Assembly: GCA_910575005.1 (NCBI GenBank)
Contig: CAJTCL010000010.1
Coordinates: 97,544 to 161,543 of the forward strand
Source of the DNA: Lachnospiraceae bacterium
Lineage (GTDB): Bacteria > Bacillota > Clostridia > Lachnospirales > Lachnospiraceae
Direction of reading: 5' to 3'
DNA: 64,000 nt
Shown here: positions 24,592 to 32,975 of the stretch, in pieces
How the letters are laid out: each line of letters starts with the position of its first letter
Numbering within the stretch: position 1 is the first letter of the stretch
Made by a program: the position numbers and the translations under genes
The notes under the pieces: model-generated
The model's input: the letters and a program-made list of their open reading frames with translations, nothing else
Told to the model about the DNA's origin: nothing
Databases searched by the model: none

Positions 24592-27477
24592 TTAGTCCGT
24601 AAATCCATTGGTACTGCTCTCAATTTCCTCTGCTTGTCCATCTAACAAAGTCTTTTCATCTGCTAGTTTAAAATAATATTTTAAAATATTGCTGGACACT
24701 TCCGCAGCATTTGCGGAAGTATAACCGTGGGCAATACGGGTAGTAATCGCAATTTCTGGACTCTCAAATGGTGCATAGCCGATAAACAGCGCATGATTGG
24801 CGCGGGTTTTGATCTGCTGTGCTGTACCAGTTTTTCCTGCCACTGCCACTGGAAAATCCTTAAAAGATTTATTATTTTCCACTACCATCCGCATACCATT
24901 TTGAATAGCCTCCCAGGAGATGGCTGATACATCTGTAATCTTGCGAATAATTTCCGGCTTAAATTCCTGTACCAGTTTTCCATCTGAGGTTGTTTCCTTA
25001 TTTAATAGTGTCAGTTTATATACATCTCCGCTGCTTGCCACTGCGGTCAGATATCGTGCAATTTGTGTGGTGGTATAGTTGTGATTTCCCTGTCCAATCG
25101 CGGAAGTGATTGGGTATTCGTTGGATATCTGCGGTTCATTTTCAGGGATTTCTATTCCCGTCTTCTCATCCAAACCAAACAATGCAGCATATTTTTGCAA
25201 GGCGGTGATACCTTTATTATCATTATAAGTGCCTCCATCGGAACTTAGACGATATCCCATTTCATAGAAGAAATAATTGCAGGAATGTTGAATCGCTTCT
25301 GAGATATTGATTCGGCCGTGGGTGCTGCCTGGATAAATCCAGCATTTGGGCGGAGGTGTGATATTGGTATATTCGCCCTCATCTTTGATCTCTTCCCCGA
25401 CACTCACTACACCCTCCGTCAAGGCCGCAGCCGCAGTGATCGGCTTAAAGGTAGAACCTGGCGCTGTCCGCTGCTGTGTGGCATTGTTATATTGAGGTAC
25501 TGACAAATCGCGTTGCAGCCTCTCAAAATATTCCGAATCCACAGTATTTGCCAGACGATTGGTATCATAGCCTGGATAAGTGACACAGGCAAGCAATTCA
25601 CCTGTTCTTACATCCACCATAACACAACTTGCGGTACAAGGGTCAAGTGCAAGCTGAGCAGGAGTGATTTTCAAGTTTTTAATCTTGTCGCGTAAAAAAT
25701 CAAATGCACTGAGGCTGCCATTCGTAAGCGCTGTACGGTCTCCATCTTCTTCCTGTAAAATGCCCTGTTCAAATAAAATCTGACAAATCTGAGTACCTGA
25801 TACCAGTTCATCCTTAATCATATATCGGTATATTTTCTTGCTAAATTCTTTATCCATCTGTAATTCTGCAAGAATATAAGAAATTAGTGCATCATAGCTC
25901 TCCGAAGAATCAGAATACTTGGATTCCGTATCAAAACCAGTAATATCAATCCAATCCATCGCAATGGCTCGCTGCAAATATTCCGCAAGGCTGGCCGTAT
26001 CATTTTTCCAGGATAAATACACTTCATCTTCAGTATTTACCCTATCTGATAAAAAGACATTTTTTTCACCCAACATTGACAAAATATAACTCATATATAC
26101 TTGCTGTTCTTTCTCCAACTCACCATACGGGGTTGGAGAAGGAGAGAAAAATTGCTGCCGCAGCTCTTCCATCACAGCATTCTGTTTACTCTGAAAAATA
26201 CTGTATACTTGCCGCTCCATCTCCTGGGCATCTTCTTCTTCAAAATGGTTTAGATTGATAACATTATTATTGATTAAAGCAAAATACACATCGTCAATCG
26301 GAATCTTGATATCGGAAGCAGAACCTGAACTAGTATCATATTCCTTAATATTTTCAATCTGAGCATATACAATTCCGGCAAGCTCCTGTTCCAGCATACG
26401 ATATACTGCTTCCTGAAGTTCGGCATCAATCGACAGGTAGATATCATTTCCAGAAGATGCTTCTACCTTCTCAATCATCTCCATAATACGGCCCATATTG
26501 TCTGTATAGAATTTTTCCGTTCCCTTGCTGCCCTGCAAATGCTGATCCATTACCTGCTCAATACCTGATTTTCCTACCACATCATTGAGTGTATATTCTT
26601 CGTTTTCAGCAGAAAGTGTATCATATTCTTCCTGCGATATTTTGCCGGTATAACCAATAATATGTGAAAAATATTCGCTGTCCACATATTTTCGGATACT
26701 GTCTTCCATGATATCCACTCCCTGCAAAATATCAGAATTTTCCTTTACGACAGCGACGGTCTCCTCACTAACATTTTGTGCTATCGTGGTCTGAACATAT
26801 TTCTGGAAATTATTTTGGGAGATGGCATAACGAAGCACCATAATCTTATAGGCTTCTTCCTCTGAATAAAGTACCTGCTCCTTTGACACTTTTTCCTCTT
26901 CTCTACCCTCTACGCCAATGCCAAATTTATTCTGCAGATACTCTATCACCTGGCTGGAAGTAGCTTTCTCCTCGTGATACCCCAGTTTTTTATTATATTT
27001 CAGATCATCTATTTTGGTGTAACCATAGACATCCGCGAGAAAACGCTTTAATGCCTTGCCTGTTACAGTAAAATCATACTGCCCATTTTCATTTTTCTGA
27101 ATATCAAAATCATTGGCAATCGTATCACCCTTTTTCTCAATCATACGGATTAAGGTGCTAAGCTCCTGATTCAGCATTTGATTTTTCTGTTTTGTGCTGT
27201 CATATACGCCATTATCTTCAATTGTCACAGAATAAGACAATTCATTAAAGGCAAGTAATTTACCATTGCGGTCAAAAATACTGCCACGGGTTCCAGAAGT
27301 AATGCGCTCCTTTTGAATCCATAAAGTATAATTATCTAGATATTCCTTACCATTGATAATCTGTAACACAAAAATGCGGTGTATCAATGAGCTGAATAAC
27401 AAAATCATAACCACACTGAGCACAAACAATCTGGAGGTCAGTATTTTTTTTACATATTCTTTAAAAAACTCAGCCAA
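24592..27477 (-). CDS. mrdA: Penicillin-binding protein 2 (class B PBP) with large insertion
   Basis: An elongation-specific transpeptidase of about 961 residues, partner of RodA. A membrane anchor (about 12-34) and pedestal domain (RGSIFDRNGKLLAFNE) precede the transpeptidase domain with STFK (near 671), SCN (near 733) and KTGTAQQ (near 881). Usual PBP2 proteins are 600-750 residues; here an additional acidic helical stretch (about 370-610) separates pedestal and catalytic parts. The TTG at 27477 overlaps the mreD stop and has GAGGAGGG 8 bases upstream, which decides the start. Confidence 0.93.
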   Translation of the reverse strand: MAEFFKEYVKKILTSRLFVLSVVMILLFSSLIHRIFVLQIINGKEYLDNYTLWIQKERITSGTRGSIFDRNGKLLAFNELSYSVTIEDNGVYDSTKQKNQMLNQELSTLIRMIEKKGDTIANDFDIQKNENGQYDFTVTGKALKRFLADVYGYTKIDDLKYNKKLGYHEEKATSSQVIEYLQNKFGIGVEGREEEKVSKEQVLYSEEEAYKIMVLRYAISQNNFQKYVQTTIAQNVSEETVAVVKENSDILQGVDIMEDSIRKYVDSEYFSHIIGYTGKISQEEYDTLSAENEEYTLNDVVGKSGIEQVMDQHLQGSKGTEKFYTDNMGRIMEMIEKVEASSGNDIYLSIDAELQEAVYRMLEQELAGIVYAQIENIKEYDTSSGSASDIKIPIDDVYFALINNNVINLNHFEEEDAQEMERQVYSIFQSKQNAVMEELRQQFFSPSPTPYGELEKEQQVYMSYILSMLGEKNVFLSDRVNTEDEVYLSWKNDTASLAEYLQRAIAMDWIDITGFDTESKYSDSSESYDALISYILAELQMDKEFSKKIYRYMIKDELVSGTQICQILFEQGILQEEDGDRTALTNGSLSAFDFLRDKIKNLKITPAQLALDPCTASCVMVDVRTGELLACVTYPGYDTNRLANTVDSEYFERLQRDLSVPQYNNATQQRTAPGSTFKPITAAAALTEGVVSVGEEIKDEGEYTNITPPPKCWIYPGSTHGRINISEAIQHSCNYFFYEMGYRLSSDGGTYNDNKGITALQKYAALFGLDEKTGIEIPENEPQISNEYPITSAIGQGNHNYTTTQIARYLTAVASSGDVYKLTLLNKETTSDGKLVQEFKPEIIRKITDVSAISWEAIQNGMRMVVENNKSFKDFPVAVAGKTGTAQQIKTRANHALFIGYAPFESPEIAITTRIAHGYTSANAAEVSSNILKYYFKLADEKTLLDGQAEEIESSTNGFTD

Positions 27478-27988
27478 ACTTACTTGCCCTCCTCTTTTCA
27501 ATTACTTCTAATCTCTGGTTGATTTTCAGTATCACAAAATAGAGCACAATTGTCACCAATACAGTGTAAACAAGCTCTGGCAGCATGATATGCACCAGAT
27601 AATAATCAAACTGAAATCTGCCTCGCAGGAAAAACAGAAATACATAAACTAATATATTATAAGAAAAATCACTTGCGGCGATTAAGATCAATGGCAGTTT
27701 GATATCATCTGGAAAAAACATTTTCCGAAAAAATCCGTTGACATAACCAATGTATGCATACACCAGAGCATAAAAACCAATCACGTTTCCGTAAAATATA
27801 TCCATCAGAAGGCCGCTGAAAAAACCAATCCACATACCTTCTTTCCTGCCGCGCATAAAACCAAATGCTGAGGTTACAGCGATTAGCAGATTAGGCGAAA
27901 TGGACGCAAAAGTCAGAGCTTGAAACAAGGTGCTCTGCAGCAAAAAACATACTGCAATAATGATAAATACCGTTATTTTACGTCTCAT
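27470..27988 (-). CDS. mreD: Rod shape-determining protein MreD
   Basis: A 172-residue integral membrane protein with five or six hydrophobic helices. The start MRRKITVFIIIAVCFLLQSTLFQ, then SPNLLIAVTSAFGFMRG, and FFSGLLMDIFYG are typical MreD features. It bridges MreC and the RodA-PBP2 machinery. Its last codons overlap the PBP2 start, so the two are translationally coupled. Confidence 0.93.
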   Translation of the reverse strand: MRRKITVFIIIAVCFLLQSTLFQALTFASISPNLLIAVTSAFGFMRGRKEGMWIGFFSGLLMDIFYGNVIGFYALVYAYIGYVNGFFRKMFFPDDIKLPLILIAASDFSYNILVYVFLFFLRGRFQFDYYLVHIMLPELVYTVLVTIVLYFVILKINQRLEVIEKRRASKFG

Positions 27989-28001
27989 GTTGTCTGCTCC
28001 T

Positions 28002-28859
28002 TTAGTCCTTTTGGACGGTTTTTTTGTCCAAGATTACCAATACTTCCTGTAAATGTTGGAAATCAACGGCCGGTGTCACAGTACCTGAATAAGTCAGATT
28101 ATTGGGATCGCGGTTAATGGTGCTCACATAGCCAATCAAGATTCCTTCCAGATACTTATCACTAATATGTGAAGTGACAAGCTGCTCTCCTGCTTTCACA
28201 GCATCATCCTCACATTTTAAATCTGAAAATTGAATTACTTGCTCTTTATTCATAGATGCCAGATTTCCATTGATAATACAGCGGTCTGCGCTTGATAATG
28301 CCATACCGCTGACATTACTGGCATCGTCAATGATTGAACGGACCTTTGCATAATTGGGACCAGTATCAATCACAATTCCCACCAGGCCGCTTCCAGCGAT
28401 CACATTCATATCTTTTTCAATGCCGTCTTTTTCTCCTTTGTCAATCAGAAAGGTATTGAACCAATTTCCGCCATCGTTTCCAATCACTCTCGCGGCCACT
28501 TTGTCATAACTTGGATATTTCTGGTCAAGCTCCATCAGTTCACGAAGATTATTGAGCTCATATTGTTCCAGCTTGATTGTGCTTAAGTCTTGGGTAAGTT
28601 GATCTACCTGTGTCTGTAATTCTTTATTTTCCTGCATCACATCGCGCATAGTTTTCAAATCTTTTGCACGGTTTACAAACCAGGTGCCAACCTCATTAAT
28701 ACCATTCTGCATTGGCACAAAGATATATCCAGCAATGCTATTCAAAGGACCGCCAGATAGATTTAAGGTAAAACTGACGAACATAACCATCAGACACAGA
28801 CCTGTCAAAATCATAAGTGTGTATCTGGTAGGCATAGAGTGTTTTGATTTTCGTCTCAT
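28002..28859 (-). CDS. mreC: Rod shape-determining protein MreC
   Basis: A 285-residue bitopic protein: one membrane helix (about 12-32), a coiled coil (about 70-115: RDVMQENKELQTQVDQLTQ) and two beta-barrel domains (ARVIGNDGGNWFNTFLIDKG, and GLVGIVIDTGPNYAKVRSIID). MreC activates PBP2-RodA. It lies 13 bases before mreD and 15 bases after the mreB homologue. Confidence 0.95.
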   Translation of the reverse strand: MRRKSKHSMPTRYTLMILTGLCLMVMFVSFTLNLSGGPLNSIAGYIFVPMQNGINEVGTWFVNRAKDLKTMRDVMQENKELQTQVDQLTQDLSTIKLEQYELNNLRELMELDQKYPSYDKVAARVIGNDGGNWFNTFLIDKGEKDGIEKDMNVIAGSGLVGIVIDTGPNYAKVRSIIDDASNVSGMALSSADRCIINGNLASMNKEQVIQFSDLKCEDDAVKAGEQLVTSHISDKYLEGILIGYVSTINRDPNNLTYSGTVTPAVDFQHLQEVLVILDKKTVQKD

Positions 28860-28874
28860 AGATATTTATAACCT

Positions 28875-29894
28875 CTATTTATAAATTCTTGTTTTCATGC
28901 TGAAAGCAAGTTTGCGAAATTTCTCATCTGATACAATTTTATTGAGTCCGCGCACTGCACTTTCCTCCGGCAGTTCACAGGTATTTACCCTGATATTGGT
29001 GATATTGGCAAACAGCTCATCCATTCTGCGTATTTTTGAGGATCCTCCGGTAATATATATTCCTGAATGAATGATATCTCTAGCTAACTCTGGCGGCGTC
29101 TTCTCTAAAATCATCTTGATGGAATTACAAATCGAAGCTAGGTTATCCTTGATCGCTTCATAGATCACAGTGGAGGAGATATCCATCTCAATTGGCAGTC
29201 CGCTTACTACGTCTCTGCCCACAATGCTGGCAAAGGTTTCCTCTTTTTCAGGCAGCGCACAGCCTAAGGTTTCCTTGAGATACATAGCTGTTTTTTGGCC
29301 AATTACCAAGCTAAAATTGCGTTTTAAATGACTGATAATAGATTCGTCAATGCGCTTTCCGCCAAAATGAAGTAAATCACTTAGCACCAGCCCCCCAAGT
29401 GAGATCACAGAAATTTCTGTGGTATCTGCACCGATATTTACAATCATAAAACCAGTGGGGGAATTTACATCAAGCTGCAGTCCAACCGCATCTGCAATCG
29501 GTTTTTCACAGAGCAAGACATTTTTTGGCTTAAAACGGCTCTTATAAAAGAGATCAAAAAAAGCCTTCTTTTCTACCTCTGTGATATCAGTAGGTACTGC
29601 GACGATAAATTCCGCATTTTTTATATGATTTTTTACATGTTTTTCCAGTACTTCTCCAATCATATTCTGCATATTATTGTAATCTGCAATTACACCGTTG
29701 ACTACTGGAAAAGACACCTGAATACTGTCTGGCGCCTTCTCATACATTGCATATGCATCATTGCCGAAGGCATATAACTGATTTTTATTGACAATGGCAA
29801 TGGTGTTCTTTTCATTGATTACTTTTCCTGTTGACTTGCAAAAAATTTTCAAGTTGCAGGTTCCCAAATCAATTCCATAAACATTTGTTGACAT
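28875..29894 (-). CDS. mreB: Actin-like cell-shape protein MreB
   Basis: A 339-residue actin-fold ATPase that guides elongation complexes. Phosphate 1 loop YGIDLGTCNLKIF, phosphate 2 FMIVNIGADTTEISVI and adenosine motif IYITGGSSKI are visible. The interdomain and helical segments are divergent from classic MreB (for example AVPTDITEVEKKAFFD in place of CVPSGITEVE), which suggests a Mbl/MreBH-like variant. Position at the head of mreCD supports the mreB call. Confidence 0.92.
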   Translation of the reverse strand: MSTNVYGIDLGTCNLKIFCKSTGKVINEKNTIAIVNKNQLYAFGNDAYAMYEKAPDSIQVSFPVVNGVIADYNNMQNMIGEVLEKHVKNHIKNAEFIVAVPTDITEVEKKAFFDLFYKSRFKPKNVLLCEKPIADAVGLQLDVNSPTGFMIVNIGADTTEISVISLGGLVLSDLLHFGGKRIDESIISHLKRNFSLVIGQKTAMYLKETLGCALPEKEETFASIVGRDVVSGLPIEMDISSTVIYEAIKDNLASICNSIKMILEKTPPELARDIIHSGIYITGGSSKIRRMDELFANITNIRVNTCELPEESAVRGLNKIVSDEKFRKLAFSMKTRIYK

Positions 29895-29897
29895 AAC

Positions 29898-30605
29898 CTA
29901 CGTTCCTTTCCTCTGACCAAACAGGCCGTTTTCTCTAAAGCTTATATATCTGTTATCTCCGATGATGATATGGTCTGCCAGGACAATTCCAAGAATATCA
30001 CCGCATTCTTTCACCCGCAGGGTAACATGGATATCTGCCTCACTGGGTGCTGGATCACCACTTGGATGATTGTGCAGCAATACGATATGCACTGCCTGAT
30101 ATTCCAAGGCCTTTAGAAAAATCTCTCTGGGAGATACCAGAGAATAAGTTGCTGTTCCTATGGAAATCACCTCATCCCCTAACAGATTGCTTTTTGCATC
30201 GAACATTGCCAGCATCAGTCTCTCTTTGGGCTCATGCCGAAGAGTTTCCATATAATATGCGGCAATGCTTGCCGGCTCGTTCAATCGCACATCTTTGCTT
30301 CTGCTAGTTTTGGCAATCCGTCCGGCCAGCTCAGCAATGCATTTTAGCTGTACTGCTTTCACCTGACCGATTCCAGGGATCTTTCGCATTTCCTCTAGGT
30401 TCATATCAATCAGATTTAACAGACTTTTGTTTTTCTGCGCCAAAAAAGTCTGCGCTAGCTGCAAAGCTGTCATGCTTTTTGTGCCGCTTCTTAAAATTAC
30501 AGCAAGAAGTTCTGCATCCGATAAGGACTGTGCTCCATAATGAATACATTTCTCACAGGGTTGTTCTGATACTGGCATTTCTTTCATAGTTATGTGTAGA
30601 TTCAT
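29898..30605 (-). CDS. radC: RadC family JAB/MPN-domain protein
   Basis: A 235-residue RadC. An N-terminal helix-hairpin-helix part (GIGQVKAVQLKCIAEL) is followed by the JAB metalloprotease-like domain, with the metal motif HNHPSGDPAPSEAD near residue 178. Despite its name no clear DNA-repair role is established. It is directly upstream of mreB with a three-base gap, the conserved radC-mreB order of Firmicutes. Confidence 0.95.
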   Translation of the reverse strand: MNLHITMKEMPVSEQPCEKCIHYGAQSLSDAELLAVILRSGTKSMTALQLAQTFLAQKNKSLLNLIDMNLEEMRKIPGIGQVKAVQLKCIAELAGRIAKTSRSKDVRLNEPASIAAYYMETLRHEPKERLMLAMFDAKSNLLGDEVISIGTATYSLVSPREIFLKALEYQAVHIVLLHNHPSGDPAPSEADIHVTLRVKECGDILGIVLADHIIIGDNRYISFRENGLFGQRKGT

Positions 30606-30741
30606 ATTCTTCCTTTCACTCTCTCAAAGCCAAGGAAAAAGTTTTACATTTTATTCTAGCATAAAAGGGTGTTAGTGTACAACTAATATCTTATTAAATT
30701 TTTTTTAATGTTATCTTCAAATTACTATGATATTTTCTTAA

Positions 30742-32016
30742 TTATAGTGTTATGAGACCTTCCTCATACAACTTTTGCAAAGACTTTAAAATTCCCAGTT
30801 TCGCATGATACCAAGTCAAACCTCCCTGAAAATAGACAGCATAGGGAGGACGCAGAGGACCATCTGCACTCAGTTCAATGGAGGACCCCTGCACAAAGGC
30901 TCCTGCAGCCATGATTACCGGATCATCATAACCAGGCATAGCCCAGGGTTCTGGTGTTACATGGCTGTCCACAGGCGCTGCCGCCTGGATTCCTTTGCAA
31001 AAGGCAATCAGAGCTTCTGGAGTTTTTAAGGTGACAGCCTGAATAATATCATGACGGCTCTCCGTACTGTTTGGAATAACTGGAAATCCCAGACTTTCAT
31101 AGATATTTGCCGCAAAAATGGCTCCTTTTAAGGCTCCAGCAACGATAGTCGGCGCCAAAAACAATCCCTGATAAAAAGATTGAATCACACCCAGGGAAGC
31201 TCCCACTTCCTTTCCAAGGCCAGGAGAAGTCAAGCGATATGCTGCATGATCCACACATTCTCGTCTCCCAACAATATATCCGCCAACCGGAGCAAGCCCG
31301 CCGCCAGGATTTTTTATCAGGGAACCGACAATCATATCTGCTCCCACCTCCAATGGCTCCTGCTTTTCCACGAATTCGCCATAGCAGTTATCAACCATAC
31401 AGATAACATCTGGTTTTATTCCTTTGATAAAAGTAACCAATTCTCCAATCTGTGTTACAGAAAATGTTGGCCTGGTCTGATAACCCTTAGAGCGCTGGAT
31501 TGTTACCAGACGCGTTTTTTCATGAATTGCATTTTTGATTGCCTCATAATCAAATTTTCCATTTTCTAAGAGATCCACCTGACGGTAAGTAACACCATAT
31601 TCCGCAAGTGAACCTTTGGAGGGACGAATGCCAATTACCTCCTCCAAAGTATCATATGGTTTTCCTACTGGAGAGAGCAATTCATCTCCTGGACGCAGAT
31701 TTGACATCAATGCCAACGCCAATGCATGGGTGCCACAAGTGATCTGAGGACGTACTAACGCCGCTTCTCCGTGAAAACAGGAGGCATACACCTCTTCTAA
31801 TGTATCTCTCCCAAGATCATTATACCCATATCCGCTGCTTCCCATAAAGCATTCTGCACTGACTTTGTGCATTTGCAGCGCTTTGATCACTTTAAGCTGA
31901 TTATATTCTGCCACCTCATCGATCTGTGCAAAACGTTCTTTTAATGACTCTTCAAACTGCTGTCCATACTGGAATACTTTTTCTTCTATTCCAAGCTCCT
32001 GATAGATCTCCTTCAT
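30742..32016 (-). CDS. PLP-dependent methionine gamma-lyase/aluminium-resistance family enzyme
   Basis: A 424-residue fold-type I PLP enzyme of the YnbB family, often annotated as aluminium resistance protein or methionine gamma-lyase family. The PLP lysine is in VGSLIKNPGGGLAPVGGYI near residue 232 and the preceding Asp in CMVDNCYGEFVE. The N-terminal part FMGSSGYGYNDLGRDTLEEV is characteristic. The physiological substrate is uncertain. Its ATG overlaps the miaA stop by four bases, as in many Firmicutes miaA-ynbB operons. Confidence 0.9.
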   Translation of the reverse strand: MKEIYQELGIEEKVFQYGQQFEESLKERFAQIDEVAEYNQLKVIKALQMHKVSAECFMGSSGYGYNDLGRDTLEEVYASCFHGEAALVRPQITCGTHALALALMSNLRPGDELLSPVGKPYDTLEEVIGIRPSKGSLAEYGVTYRQVDLLENGKFDYEAIKNAIHEKTRLVTIQRSKGYQTRPTFSVTQIGELVTFIKGIKPDVICMVDNCYGEFVEKQEPLEVGADMIVGSLIKNPGGGLAPVGGYIVGRRECVDHAAYRLTSPGLGKEVGASLGVIQSFYQGLFLAPTIVAGALKGAIFAANIYESLGFPVIPNSTESRHDIIQAVTLKTPEALIAFCKGIQAAAPVDSHVTPEPWAMPGYDDPVIMAAGAFVQGSSIELSADGPLRPPYAVYFQGGLTWYHAKLGILKSLQKLYEEGLITL

Positions 32017-32975
32017 GTTACAATTCCTTTCTGTCTCAGTATCTTTTGCATATAATTTAATATTTTATCATTGTCATAATTAAATTCTGGCTTATTCACC
32101 CAGACGACATCCTGTTCCCGCCGAAACCAAGTGAGCTGCCGTTTGGCAAAATGCCTAGTATCTCGTTTTATTTGATAGGCTGCATCTTCCAGCGTACAAG
32201 TACCTTCCAGATAGCTTAGGATTTCCTTATAACCCAATCCCTGCATAGAAACCATATCTTTTGTGCAGCCCAATTTCTGAAGCTTTAAAACCTCATCCAC
32301 AAGACCTTCTGTAAGCATTTGCTCTACCCTGTAATTAATGCGCTCATAGAGTTTTTCTCTCTTATCATTTAAGACAAAATAAGCAAACTGATATGGTGAT
32401 TGCTTCTGCCGTTCCTGTTCATTGTGCTCTGAAATTTTTCTGCCAGAGAGATGATAAAATTCCAACGCCCGTATTACTCGTTTAACATTGTTCTCATGGA
32501 TCTCTTCTGCCGCTTTGGGATCTGCTTTGGCCAGCATTTGGTGCAGCACATGTGCTCCCTGCTCTTTTGCAATCTGCATCAGCGTATCGCGATATGTGCT
32601 GTCTGCCTGTTCCTTGGTAAAATCAATATCATATAACAATGCCTGAATATAAAATCCTGTACCACCCACAATAATTGGAATCCTGCCCAGTGCATAAATT
32701 TCTTGCAAGTACTTTTTAGCATATTGCTGAAACTGCACTACATGAAACTCTTCTGTCGGTTCCAAAATATCAATTAGATAATGAGGAATTTCCTGCATTT
32801 CTGATTTTTTAATCTTTGCTGAACCAATATCCATATGGCGATAAACCTGCATCGAATCTGCTGAAATTACAGACCCTTGTATCAATCTTGCCAGACGAAT
32901 TGAGAGCTCAGTCTTACCGACTGCTGTGGGGCCGGTCAATATAATCAAGGGCCGTTTTGTTGTGTTCTGTTCCAT
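32013..32975 (-). CDS. miaA: tRNA dimethylallyltransferase
   Basis: A 320-residue enzyme that adds dimethylallyl to A37 of tRNAs reading UNN codons. The P-loop is LTGPTAVGKTELSI (about 13-26), followed by SADSMQVYRHMDIGSAK, then GGTGFYIQALLY, and a C-terminal HFAKRQLTWFRR. Its ATG overlaps the mutL stop codon by one base, the standard mutL-miaA arrangement. Confidence 0.97.
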   Translation of the reverse strand: MEQNTTKRPLIILTGPTAVGKTELSIRLARLIQGSVISADSMQVYRHMDIGSAKIKKSEMQEIPHYLIDILEPTEEFHVVQFQQYAKKYLQEIYALGRIPIIVGGTGFYIQALLYDIDFTKEQADSTYRDTLMQIAKEQGAHVLHQMLAKADPKAAEEIHENNVKRVIRALEFYHLSGRKISEHNEQERQKQSPYQFAYFVLNDKREKLYERINYRVEQMLTEGLVDEVLKLQKLGCTKDMVSMQGLGYKEILSYLEGTCTLEDAAYQIKRDTRHFAKRQLTWFRREQDVVWVNKPEFNYDNDKILNYMQKILRQKGIVT

